DNA of 5,318 nt from Campylobacteraceae bacterium (GCA_015488975.1 WFMT01000162.1:1-5318), one strand, 5' to 3'. Positions 1-5,186 are shown, counted from the stretch's first letter. Notes: generated from the sequence alone by a model not told the origin. Numbers and translations are program-made.

Positions 1-1
1 C

Positions 2-883
2 TATGACCCAGATATAAATCCTGATTATGCAGCCATGGCAAGACACTATGGCACTGCCGTTATGCCTACTCGTGGATATAAACCAAAAGATAAAGCACAT
101 GTTGAACTTGCTGTAAAACTGGCACAAAGATGGATACTTGCACGATTGAGAAATTTTATATTTTACTCTATATCAGAGCTAAACAAAGAGATAAAAAAAC
201 TTACTCCACTTTACCATGATAAAGTAATGAAACATCTAGGTTGCAGCAGAAGAGAACTCTTTGAAAAACTTGACAAACCAGCACTTATGCCACTGCCCAC
301 TACAAGGTATGAATACAAAGAGTTTAAACTTCTTAAGGTTTCAAAGGATTACCATATACAGCTAGAGCATAACTTTTATTCTGTTCCATATCAACTTATA
401 GGCAAAAAAGTAGAAGTGTGGTTTGGTGCAAAAATTGTTACTATTACCTACGAGGGTAAAACAGTAGCCACTCATCCTAAATTACTTCACAAAGGTGCTT
501 ACTCTACTATGCATGAACATATGGCCTCAGCTCATCAAAAGTATCTTGAGTGGTCTCCTGGAAAGATTATGAACTGGGGACTTACTATTGGAAGTGAGAC
601 TTCAAAATTATTTAGAAAGATTATGGAGTCTCGTCCTCATCCAGAGATGGGTTTTAGAACATGTTTGGGGATAATCAATGCATATAAGAAGTATCAAGAA
701 AAAGAGTATACAGAAGAACACTTGGAGATTATCTCCACTATGGCAATTGCTAAGCACTATTACAGAGTGGCACAGATAAAAGATTTGCTGAAATCTTATA
801 AACCAAAAGATAATGACGAAAGTGCTGCGCTTATGGCGCTTACAAACCACAAGAACATCAGAGGAGCTGAGTATTACAGTTAG
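2..883 (+). CDS. istA: IS21-family transposase IstA, C-terminal part (5' end outside window)
   Basis: This is the DDE/RNase H-fold transposase that cuts and joins the IS21 ends, working with IstB. The reading frame is open from base 2, so the gene starts upstream; 293 residues are visible of a protein that is usually about 400-510 aa. The opening residues YDPDINPDY...HYGTAVMPTR and the motif KPKDKAHVE match the end of the family's catalytic core. The Glu of KAHVE (bases 104-106) should be the third catalytic acid; the two Asp residues lie outside the window. A Mu-transposase-like beta-barrel follows (about bases 300-540; IQLEHNFYSVPYQLIGKKVEV is the IS21 hallmark region), then a basic, helical C-terminal region. 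There is no frameshift or internal stop. istB follows after a 59-base gap, so the two are presumably cotranscribed. Confidence 0.95.
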   Translation, partial: YDPDINPDYAAMARHYGTAVMPTRGYKPKDKAHVELAVKLAQRWILARLRNFIFYSISELNKEIKKLTPLYHDKVMKHLGCSRRELFEKLDKPALMPLPTTRYEYKEFKLLKVSKDYHIQLEHNFYSVPYQLIGKKVEVWFGAKIVTITYEGKTVATHPKLLHKGAYSTMHEHMASAHQKYLEWSPGKIMNWGLTIGSETSKLFRKIMESRPHPEMGFRTCLGIINAYKKYQEKEYTEEHLEIISTMAIAKHYYRVAQIKDLLKSYKPKDNDESAALMALTNHKNIRGAEYYS

Positions 884-921
884 GCTTGAACAATAAAAAC
901 ACAAATTAAAACAAAAGAATG

Positions 922-934
922 AAGGAAAGGAAAG
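922..934 (+). promoter_or_regulatory. Purine-rich ribosome binding site that decides the istB start
   Basis: AAGGAAAGGAAAG ends 8 bases before the ATG at 943, which favours that codon over the in-frame ATG at 919. The earlier ATG has no comparable Shine-Dalgarno sequence, and its extra eight residues (MKERKEKT) simply translate this purine stretch. Confidence 0.6.
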
Positions 935-942
935 AAAAAACT

Positions 943-1680
943 ATGTCAATACAACAACTTACAGAGAAACTAAAACTAGGTGCTTTTTATACAGCTCTTT
1001 TAGAGCAAGAAACACAGCCGGCATATAGTGACTTGCCATTTGAAAAAAGAGTACAAATGCTCCTTGAAGCAGAGGCACTTGAGAGAGATAATAAAAAGAT
1101 ACAAAGGTTATTGAAACAGGCTAAACTCCCTGATAGGAGTGCCAATATCAGTGAGATAAACTTTACACCTGATAGAAATTTAGACAAAGCACTTATGCTT
1201 GATTTAGCAGGTGGTAATTATTTGAAATATTTTAGAAACATAATTCTAAATGGATCGACCGGGGTCGGTAAGTCCTGGATTAGCCAAGCATATGCTACCA
1301 AAGCAATCTCTATGGGATACAGTGTAATGTATCTTAGAGTTCCAAGACTGATGCAGTATTTACAATCCATCAGAGGAGATGAGGAGTATCTTAAATATTT
1401 AGCAAGACTCAAACGGATTAATCTTCTCATTCTTGATGACTTTGGAGTGAGTCCACTCAAAGCTGCAGAAGCAAGAGATTTACTTGAGATAGTTGAAGAT
1501 AGAGTGAATCAATCATCACTCATTATCACATCACAACTTCCTATAAAAGAGTGGCATGGATATTTACATAATGCAACCATAGCAGATGCCATTTTAGACA
1601 GGGTTGTGCACAATGCATATAAAATTGAGATAGATGGACCATCACAAAGAAAGGAAAATGCTAAAAAAGTAATGAAATAG
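943..1680 (+). CDS. istB: IS21-family helper ATPase IstB
   Basis: IstB is an AAA+ ATPase of the DnaC/DnaA clade that assembles on target DNA and directs the IstA transposase to it. From the ATG at 943 the protein is 245 aa, the normal family length, and starts MSIQQLTEKLKLGAFYTALL, an N-terminal helical region typical of IstB. Walker A is GSTGVGKS at residues 104-111, and Walker B is LLILDDFG with its Asp pair at 165-166. Later come a sensor-I-like stretch (SLIITSQ) and the conserved ADAILDRVVHNA segment that carries the C-terminal arginine. All ATPase motifs are intact. An in-frame ATG at 919 would add eight residues but has a poorer ribosome site. The gene lies downstream of istA in the same orientation and is followed within 10 bases by the first terminal-repeat-like sequence of the element. 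Confidence 0.95.
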   Translation: MSIQQLTEKLKLGAFYTALLEQETQPAYSDLPFEKRVQMLLEAEALERDNKKIQRLLKQAKLPDRSANISEINFTPDRNLDKALMLDLAGGNYLKYFRNIILNGSTGVGKSWISQAYATKAISMGYSVMYLRVPRLMQYLQSIRGDEEYLKYLARLKRINLLILDDFGVSPLKAAEARDLLEIVEDRVNQSSLIITSQLPIKEWHGYLHNATIADAILDRVVHNAYKIEIDGPSQRKENAKKVMK

Positions 1681-1686
1681 CAAAAA

Positions 1687-1783
1687 ACATTCTTCCACTT
1701 ACTCTAAATTATGCTACAATTTTACATGCTTGTTTGAGGGTTAGAAAAGTGGAAGGCTTTTTGTGAAACGGGTGGAAGAATGT
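1687..1783. repeat. Perfect 12-bp inverted repeat flanking the IS21 right-end region
   Basis: ACATTCTTCCAC at 1687-1698, just after the istB stop, is the exact reverse complement of GTGGAAGAATGT at 1772-1783 in the outer terminal repeat. The arms are separated by 73 bases. This could be an extra, inverted transposase binding site inside the right end, or a structure that limits transcription across the end. IS21-family ends are known to carry several transposase binding repeats; the inverted copy is what the sequence shows here. Confidence 0.7.
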
Positions 1784-2089
1784 AGTGAAATAACCAGTAA
1801 TATCAAAATCACACTCAACCATCTCTTTGCCAAATATTTCTTTAATATTATACGGCTTATCATTGTAGCTTATACCGGTAATATAGAGTTTATTATTGAT
1901 AATTTCATAGGTTGTAAATGGATTTTTAGGGATATGGGGATATATGGGAAAGTAAGAAATATTCTCTTTTTCAACATACTCTTTTAGCTTTTTTTCTAAT
2001 GATTTATCAAAAACTCTATTTGCTAAGTTATATGTAATATCTTCATATTTGAGTATCCCATAAATATCGTGTGGAGATGGTAAGCCCAT
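1709..2089 (-). CDS. Hypothetical protein truncated by the IS21 insertion
   Basis: I do not recognise this family. The start is ATG at 2087-2089 with AAGGTG about 8 bases upstream, opening MGLPSPHDIYGILKYEDITY. The ORF is 126 codons, but only about the first 97 (to base 1797) look native. These contain a Lys/Glu-rich helical stretch (KSLEKKLKEYVEKEN), then a Tyr/Ile-rich region with beta character (INNKLYITGISYNDKPY). The last residues (YFTTFFHPFHKKPSTF and onward) are translated from the IS21 right end and stop at 1709, so the native C-terminus is missing. There is no signal peptide or membrane segment. It lies last in the run of minus-strand genes, 145 bases beyond the 99-aa gene. It is probably a non-functional remnant, though a stable shortened product is possible. 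Confidence 0.6.
   Translation of the reverse strand: MGLPSPHDIYGILKYEDITYNLANRVFDKSLEKKLKEYVEKENISYFPIYPHIPKNPFTTYEIINNKLYITGISYNDKPYNIKEIFGKEMVECDFDITGYFTTFFHPFHKKPSTFLTLKQACKIVA
1749..1790 (+). repeat. Tandem transposase-binding-like repeats of the IS21 right end
   Basis: Two units with the same layout follow each other. GTGGAAG at 1749-1755 is followed by GTGAAA at 1763-1768, and GTGGAAG at 1772-1778 is followed by GTGAAA at 1785-1790. The period is 22-23 bases, about two helical turns. Multiple short direct repeats at each end are a known feature of IS21-family elements, where they bind IstA. The outer unit lies 6 bases inside the inferred CA tip. Confidence 0.65.
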
Positions 2090-2234
2090 TGATTACACCT
2101 TTTTTCTTTTTTTATTAATAATAATGCTATTTAGTTAAAAATTTATCTATTTCTTTTAATCTGTTTTATATGAAAAATATAATTGTTATCCTATTTTTTA
2201 TCACATAAGACCAAAAGCTACTAAATACTTTATT

Positions 2235-2534
2235 TTATCCTGAAACAATACAGAAATTTACAAGTTCACTGGTTTGCTCATACCTCAAAAATGGTGCATA
2301 AATACCACCTGCTTGATATTCAAGACCCGCTACATAATAGTTACTAATCAAGCCCTCTATCTGTGTTAAAAATTTTTCTTCCAACACTATAACAATTTTT
2401 TTGTTTTCCAAAAATATATCTATATAAGTGTGATCCCCATATACCTTATCTATCTTACTTTTAATATTCTGCATCAGTTCAGATAGATATGTAAGATTGT
2501 CATGGTTTTGCTCATCTTCATTATTATAAATCAT
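2235..2534 (-). CDS. Hypothetical protein, 99 aa, unrecognised family
   Basis: The start is ATG at 2532-2534, preceded by a strong GAGGAG Shine-Dalgarno at good spacing, which makes this a convincing real gene. The product is small, acidic and soluble, with no signal peptide or membrane helix. Its N-terminal third (NNEDEQNHDNLTYLSELMQN) is polar and helical. The middle (YIDIFLENKKIVIVLEEKF) looks like a beta-strand pair, and the C-terminal half (YYVAGLEYQAGGIYAPFLRY) is aromatic and Gly-rich. The order, a helix then alternating strands, suits a small alpha/beta domain, but I cannot name one. It lies between the truncated gene and the GIY-YIG gene, on the same strand but nearly 200 bases from the latter, so it probably has its own promoter. 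Confidence 0.65.
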   Translation of the reverse strand: MIYNNEDEQNHDNLTYLSELMQNIKSKIDKVYGDHTYIDIFLENKKIVIVLEEKFLTQIEGLISNYYVAGLEYQAGGIYAPFLRYEQTSELVNFCIVSG

Positions 2535-2554
2535 ATTGAGCTCCTCAGATGTTA

Positions 2555-2560
2555 TTTATA
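2555..2560 (-). promoter_or_regulatory. Possible -10 box for the 99-aa gene
   Basis: Read on the minus strand this is TATAAA within TATATAAAT, placed so that transcription would begin about 14 bases before the 99-aa gene's start codon and just upstream of its GAGGAG site. No good -35 box is visible, which is common in AT-rich Campylobacterota-like promoters. In such AT-rich DNA the match could be chance. Confidence 0.3.
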
Positions 2561-2645
2561 TAAGAAGGATACAACGGTTTGTTGAAAAGATTTGTTTTTG
2601 TCCGTAGCTACATCCTTGAGCTATCACATACAAAGAAGAGCTGGA

Positions 2646-2668
2646 TTTTTAACGGGATGAGTTAAAAA
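2646..2668. repeat. 8-bp stem hairpin in the GIY-YIG/99-aa intergenic region
   Basis: TTTTTAAC (2646-2653) and GTTAAAAA (2661-2668) are perfect inverted copies around a 7-base loop, GGGATGA. The stem is AT-rich and not followed by a T-run beyond the arm, so it is a poor classic terminator. It could still slow transcription leaving the GIY-YIG gene, or be a protein site. It ends two bases before the IS256-like terminal sequence. Confidence 0.4.
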
Positions 2669-2669
2669 A

Positions 2670-2693
2670 GGGTAGTGTTCAATAATCTGTGTC
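2670..2693. mobile_element. Possible lone IS256-type terminal inverted repeat
   Basis: The 24 bases beginning GGGTAGTGTTCA and ending CTGTGTC have the general shape of IS256-family ends: a G-rich tip, a short conserved block, then TGTGTC/A inward. If the tip is at 2670 the element would extend to the right, but the GIY-YIG gene's stop codon is only 40 bases away and no transposase is present, so only a scar could remain. The assignment rests on recalled family appearance, not a match to a named element. Confidence 0.3.
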
Positions 2694-2732
2694 AGCATCA
2701 AGTAATTCCTAAAATTATATCATAAATCTAAA

Positions 2733-3536
2733 TTAATGACCTATTGATTTTAATTTCTTTTTTATTAATTCAATCCTTTTTTTTATTTTTTCTACAGCGT
2801 CAGGAGCGTTTAAATCATCTAAAGCATTAATATACAAATACTCGTCCTCCTCTTCGCCTACTGGATCAAGTTTTTTGATTGCTTCTTCATTTTCTTTTGG
2901 AATTGCTATTTGTAAAGGGTAACCATAATTCTCCCATATTTTTTCATTTATTGATAACCAAATATCTTCGTCTTCATCAATATGAAAAGCATATTCTCTA
3001 CTTTTTTTGTCATATGTTGGTGTTGTGCCGTAAAGATCTTTTGCTATTCGATCTATAAGTTCATAATTTTTCCAATTTTTCCAAAAATATTCACTTGATA
3101 AAATCGGATAAATTGATCTGTAATTTCCCTCATTATAAACAATGAAATTTTCTTGAGCTAACTCTTTGTTAACGCTTTTTACATTAAATGAATTATATGC
3201 AGGCTTTAATGCATTTATCAGTAAAGCTTCAGCTTTGCCAATATGCATTATTTTTTCATTATCTTTTAAATTTTTATTATCGCTTATTATTACTCCAAGA
3301 TAAATTTTCGTATTATAAATATCACTACTGTATTCTACTTCATACCTATCTTTTAATCTTTTTGAAAAAGTCTGATTTGCTGTTTTACCAATGTATAACA
3401 ATACATCGTTTCCATAAAGTGGATGATAACCATAAATTTGATATAAACCTTTCTCTTCTCGAAATAATTTTTTCTTTTTTTGTGTTATTTCATCAATTTT
3501 ATATGGTCCCATCCAATCTATTTTAATTTCTTCCAT
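2733..3536 (-). CDS. GIY-YIG nuclease-domain protein with an unassigned C-terminal region
   Basis: The GIY-YIG fold is a small metal-dependent nuclease domain found in UvrC, homing endonucleases and some restriction enzymes. Here it occupies about residues 28-118. GLY is at 30-32 and YIG at 48-50 (LLYIGKT). The catalytic-type Arg lies in FSKRLKDR (57-64), the metal-binding Glu is E103 in AEALLI, and the closing Asn is N115 in PAYN. All five signature positions are present, so the nuclease is predicted active. Residues 119-267 are not a domain I recognise: an aromatic stretch (139-158), an acidic centre (186-192 and 228-233) and a basic C-terminal helix (250-263). The ATG at 3534-3536 has AGAGG upstream. 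The gene stands alone, with its own -10 box and a palindrome just upstream. The substrate is unknown; restriction, phage-defence or mobile-element roles are all compatible. Confidence 0.85.
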   Translation of the reverse strand: MEEIKIDWMGPYKIDEITQKKKKLFREEKGLYQIYGYHPLYGNDVLLYIGKTANQTFSKRLKDRYEVEYSSDIYNTKIYLGVIISDNKNLKDNEKIMHIGKAEALLINALKPAYNSFNVKSVNKELAQENFIVYNEGNYRSIYPILSSEYFWKNWKNYELIDRIAKDLYGTTPTYDKKSREYAFHIDEDEDIWLSINEKIWENYGYPLQIAIPKENEEAIKKLDPVGEEEDEYLYINALDDLNAPDAVEKIKKRIELIKKKLKSIGH

Positions 3537-3569
3537 CTTAAACCTCTCATTTATTTTTTGAAAACTATT

Positions 3570-3575
3570 ATTATA
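3570..3575 (-). promoter_or_regulatory. -10 box for the GIY-YIG gene
   Basis: A perfect TATAAT reads on the minus strand here, about 34 bases before the GIY-YIG start codon, giving a predicted leader of roughly 27 bases with the AGAGG ribosome site inside it. The -35 position falls inside the palindrome at 3583-3619 and is not a good consensus match. Confidence 0.45.
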
Positions 3576-3582
3576 TCATAAT

Positions 3583-3619
3583 ATCATAGACAAATTGTTT
3601 AAGCAATCTTGTCTATGAT
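3583..3619. repeat. Long interrupted palindrome overlapping the GIY-YIG promoter
   Basis: ATCATAGACAA (3583-3593) and TTGTCTATGAT (3609-3619) are perfect 11-bp inverted copies. Inside them ATTG (3594-3597) pairs with CAAT (3604-3607), leaving one bulged C at 3608 and a 6-base loop. The total is a 15-bp stem in 37 bases. It starts 7 bases upstream of the TATAAT box of the GIY-YIG gene and covers the -35 zone, so an operator for a dimeric repressor is the simplest reading. With no T-run it is not an obvious intrinsic terminator. A leftover transposon end or a structured single-strand site are alternatives. Confidence 0.65.
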
Positions 3620-3682
3620 TGCAGAATTCTACAAGTGCACCAAAATCATCGCCAATGATTAGTATTATGCTTTTATTTCTGT

Positions 3683-3826
3683 CTAACAGCTCCATTTATA
3701 GACATTTTCATCTTTTTTCCCAAGATACTTTCTCATCTTTCTAATCGCTTTGAGAAAGGTCTGCCGCACCGTTTCTTTCGAGCTGTTGAGTTTTTTGGCA
3801 ATCTCTTCATAACTGTATTTATATTT
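3683..3826 (-). pseudogene. Sigma-70 region 4-like helix-turn-helix tail (gene remnant)
   Basis: On the minus strand 47 codons with no start codon at the front run from a stop at 3827-3829 to TAG at 3683-3685. They include KYKYSYEEIAKKLNSSKETV and then RQTFLKAIRKMRKYLG. This matches the region 4 helix-turn-helix of sigma-70 family factors, which binds the -35 element: the SYEEIA first helix, a turn at LNSSKETV, and a recognition helix with the family's Ala-x-x-Lys-hydrophobic ending (AIRKMRKYL). Everything upstream of region 4 is missing. The segment looks richer in GC than its surroundings and joins the PUA-like gene at an AT-rich junction near 3817-3832. It overlaps the out-of-frame end of that gene. 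It is a broken gene end, though a related LuxR-like helix-turn-helix cannot be excluded. Confidence 0.6.
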
Positions 3827-4158
3827 TTAGTCTTAACATATCTTATTTCTCTTTCTCTAATAATATTTGTGTCAAGTTTTACTGAAGAATTTATGATTTG
3901 AATATTTTTTAGCTTATGTCCTTTGATAAATTTTTCATCCCTGTCTTTATCTGTTACAATTTGTCCGTCAAAAATGGCTTTGGCAACCATATAGCCATTA
4001 TAAGAAAAATATATGATATCTTCTTGATTTATATGAGAAATTTTTCTTGTATGAAAAAAATAATTATTGTCTCTTTTAGGCAAGATATTTAAGAAAAATA
4101 TCTTCGTGTCTTCAACAGACAAAAAGCCATCTATACTCAATCTAAACAATAAGTCCAT
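3733..4158 (-). CDS. Small PUA/EVE-like hypothetical protein with an altered C-terminus
   Basis: The start is placed at ATG 4156-4158 because AGGAG lies 7 bases upstream; the in-frame ATG at 4222-4224 would overlap the tail of the preceding gene remnant. The product is 141 aa. Residues 1-112 look native: MDLLFRLSIDGF at the front, then EDIIYFSYNGYMVAKAIFDG (46-65) and RDEKFIKGHKL (73-83). That pattern of strands around IYFxYNGYxVAKAxFxG recalls PUA/EVE/ASCH-type small barrels, which often bind nucleic acid or modified bases; this is a tentative fold guess. From about residue 114 the frame enters the sigma-like remnant in the wrong frame, so the basic tail (MKRLPKNSTARKKRCGRP) is an artefact of rearrangement. 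The core barrel may still fold. Confidence 0.55.
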   Translation of the reverse strand: MDLLFRLSIDGFLSVEDTKIFFLNILPKRDNNYFFHTRKISHINQEDIIYFSYNGYMVAKAIFDGQIVTDKDRDEKFIKGHKLKNIQIINSSVKLDTNIIREREIRYVKTKNINTVMKRLPKNSTARKKRCGRPFSKRLER

Positions 4159-4165
4159 ATAAATA

Positions 4166-4170
4166 CTCCT
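4166..4170 (-). promoter_or_regulatory. AGGAG ribosome binding site deciding the PUA-like gene start
   Basis: Read on the minus strand, AGGAG lies 7 bases upstream of the ATG at 4156-4158. The longer alternative start at 4224 has weaker purine spacing and would translate through another gene's 3' end. Confidence 0.6.
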
Positions 4171-4198
4171 GTAATAAAATTTATATCTTTCTTTAAAC

Positions 4199-4301
4199 TC
4201 AAACTGCATCCAATCGATATACATAGACCTTACTTCCGAACCTAATCAAAACTTCATTGATCTTCAATTATTTAAATACCATCTATTACATCTTTTAAAC
4301 A
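4199..4301 (-). pseudogene. Frameshifted C-terminal tail, paralogue of the gene at the right edge
   Basis: Two pieces in different minus-strand frames match the C-terminus encoded at 5187-5318. CLKDVIDGI (4275-4301) corresponds to CLKEVAGKI. INEVLIRFGSKVYVYRL (in 4202-4261, ending in TGA at 4199-4201) corresponds to INEVLIRFGNEINLYKL. Between the anchors this copy has 22 bases where the other has 24, so a 2-base loss broke the frame. Nucleotide similarity is also clear around GAAGTTTTGATTAGGTTCGG. No start or upstream part of the gene is found. The function of the parent protein is unknown. The remnant ends 40 bases before the start of the PUA-like gene. Confidence 0.65.
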
Positions 4302-4324
4302 TGGCTGATTCACTTGTTAAAATT

Positions 4325-4346
4325 AAAATAAATTTTTACTTATTTT
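4325..4346 (-). terminator. Weak AT-rich hairpin after the 185-aa gene
   Basis: AAAATAA (4325-4331) and TTATTTT (4340-4346) form a 7-bp stem with an 8-base loop, starting 11 bases past the 185-aa gene's stop codon on the minus strand and followed by a short AT stretch. The stem has no G-C pairs, so any terminator activity would be weak, and chance is plausible in this composition. Confidence 0.2.
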
Positions 4347-4357
4347 ACTTCTCAGAC

Positions 4358-4915
4358 TTACATAGATATATTTGCTTTATAAAACCTATAATCATCAACT
4401 TCAGTTATAATATTTCCATCAATATCAATAATCAAATATTTATCAAACCAATCACTTTTATAGACATAATGTTTGATTTTGCCCCACAGTTCAATTTTTC
4501 CATTATTTTCTTTATAGTGTTTTTTTACAAAATCTTTTATAAATTCAAGCTCTTCATCTTTGTTTTTGAATTTATATCTATCAATTTTAAAATTTCTTTT
4601 GCCCTCCATTATTGCAAGTGCAAATATAGGCTGACTTGCTCTTTTAAAATTAGTCTCTACAAACAAATATCCAATATCTCTACTAAGCCTATCCCTAATG
4701 TTTTCAAAAAGTTTTCTATCTTCTTCATTGCCAAAAGCCTCAATCACTTTTTTTAAAAGCATCTCATTTCCAATTACAAAATCATATTTATGCTTTGTTT
4801 GAAGGTATTTTTCAATCCCATATTTTTCTAAAAATTCAAGCTTTTTTATGCAGGGTTTTGTATTATTGTAACCAATACTTTTGCAAAATTGTTCTTTATT
4901 GTTTATTTTAATCAT
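4358..4915 (-). CDS. Hypothetical protein, 185 aa, unrecognised family
   Basis: The ATG at 4913-4915 is preceded by GAGGAT at suitable spacing, and the frame is intact to TAA at 4358-4360. No signal peptide or membrane helix is visible; the protein is basic to neutral, Lys-rich and predicted cytoplasmic. The N-terminal 40 residues (EQFCKSIGYNNTKPCIKKLE, then EFLEKYGIEKYL) look all-helical and could be a small DNA- or protein-binding helical unit. Residues 44-80 are helical and charged. Residues 81-125 (GYLFVETNFKRASQPIFALA, then EGKRNFKIDRYKF) look like an alpha/beta core, and the C-terminus (KYLIIDIDGNIITEVDDYRF) like a beta hairpin. I cannot assign a family. It lies between two gene remnants, and its intact frame there suggests it is a more recent arrival or is under selection. 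Confidence 0.7.
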   Translation of the reverse strand: MIKINNKEQFCKSIGYNNTKPCIKKLEFLEKYGIEKYLQTKHKYDFVIGNEMLLKKVIEAFGNEEDRKLFENIRDRLSRDIGYLFVETNFKRASQPIFALAIMEGKRNFKIDRYKFKNKDEELEFIKDFVKKHYKENNGKIELWGKIKHYVYKSDWFDKYLIIDIDGNIITEVDDYRFYKANISM

Positions 4916-4976
4916 AGCCCATCCTCATATAATAGATACACCAATTTAGCATATAAAAACAACTAAATTTTTTGAA

Positions 4977-4982
4977 ATTATA
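4977..4982 (-). promoter_or_regulatory. Possible -10 box for the 185-aa gene
   Basis: A perfect TATAAT reads on the minus strand about 60 bases before the ATG of the 185-aa gene, just after the stop codon of the DUF4143-like remnant. No convincing -35 hexamer is present at 16-18 bases. The AT-rich context makes a chance match possible. Confidence 0.3.
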
Positions 4983-4984
4983 AG

Positions 4985-5155
4985 CTATGATTTTGACAGC
5001 TTTATGTCCGGAAAAACTCCATTTTCTTCTATCTCATCCTCAGTATCAAAAGTTATAACTACCCCACTATTTAGCCCAAATTTTTTACAAGCATTTAACA
5101 ATCCTTTAAGCTCTCTTTTTTTGGTATCTTCATCGCTTATATCATAGCTAACATA
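4985..5155 (-). pseudogene. C-terminal tail of a DUF4143-type AAA ATPase (remnant)
   Basis: Fifty-six codons without a start lie between stops at 5156-5158 and 4985-4987 on the minus strand. They include YVSYDISDEDTKKRELKGLL and then NSGVVITFDTEDEIEENG. The arrangement of a cysteine- or serine-Tyr-Asp strand, T-x-K-R-E-L-x-G-L helix, hydrophobic VVIT-x-D strand and acidic loop is the restriction-nuclease-like C-terminal domain of the widespread ATP-binding proteins annotated AAA_14 plus DUF4143. Such proteins are about 380-480 aa, so about 85% is missing, and the end differs from the usual hydrophobic/Trp C-terminus. It is a dead fragment. The parent family is abundant in accessory regions but has no settled function. 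Confidence 0.6.
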
Positions 5156-5186
5156 TTATCTACTTGGACTTGATTGTTTTTAAAAG

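Larger units (their letters stand above)
1..1796 (+). mobile_element. IS21-family insertion sequence, right part (left end outside window)
   Basis: The segment carries the two genes diagnostic of the IS21 family in the usual order, transposase istA then helper ATPase istB, followed by a short terminal region with repeated sequence units. The left end and the start of istA lie outside the window. The right boundary is inferred. IS21 elements normally end in CA at the right tip; the tandem GTGGAAG/GTGAAA units stop at 1790, and the first CA after them is at 1795-1796. Beyond that point the minus-strand hypothetical gene reads normally, while before it the same frame encodes a Phe/His/Lys-rich tail typical of read-through into an IS. 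The boundary could be off by about 10 bases. Both genes are undamaged as far as visible, so the element may still be active. Confidence 0.85.

Noticed and set aside
608..904. Minus-strand ORF opposite istA
   Set aside because: It is antisense to well-recognised transposase codons, with a Phe/Ser/Cys-rich low-quality product and no supporting ribosome site.
919..942. In-frame ATG upstream of istB
   Set aside because: The extra eight codons translate the purine-rich ribosome site itself, and known IstB proteins begin close to the MSIQQLTEKL-like sequence at 943.
1693..1720. Possible outward promoter from the IS end (TTCCAC, 16 bases, TACAAT)
   Set aside because: Both boxes are imperfect and such matches are frequent in this base composition. 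It would drive transcription antisense to the broken gene, which is possible but unsupported.
3188..3526. Plus-strand ORF opposite the GIY-YIG gene
   Set aside because: It is antisense to the conserved nuclease domain and has no independent support.
3603..3659. Protein-like plus-strand stretch (ILSMIAEFYKCTKIIAND)
   Set aside because: It is only 19 codons long with stops around it and overlaps the palindrome; too short to support a gene relic.
4159..4224. Longer start for the PUA-like gene at 4224
   Set aside because: The added 22 codons overlap the tail of the frameshifted paralogue in another frame, and AGGAG at 4166-4170 clearly serves the ATG at 4156-4158.
4301..4756. Plus-strand ORF of 151 codons opposite the 185-aa gene
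   Set aside because: The Phe/Ile/Asn-rich product is what the complement of an AT-rich, Lys-rich gene gives; the minus-strand gene has the better start and composition.
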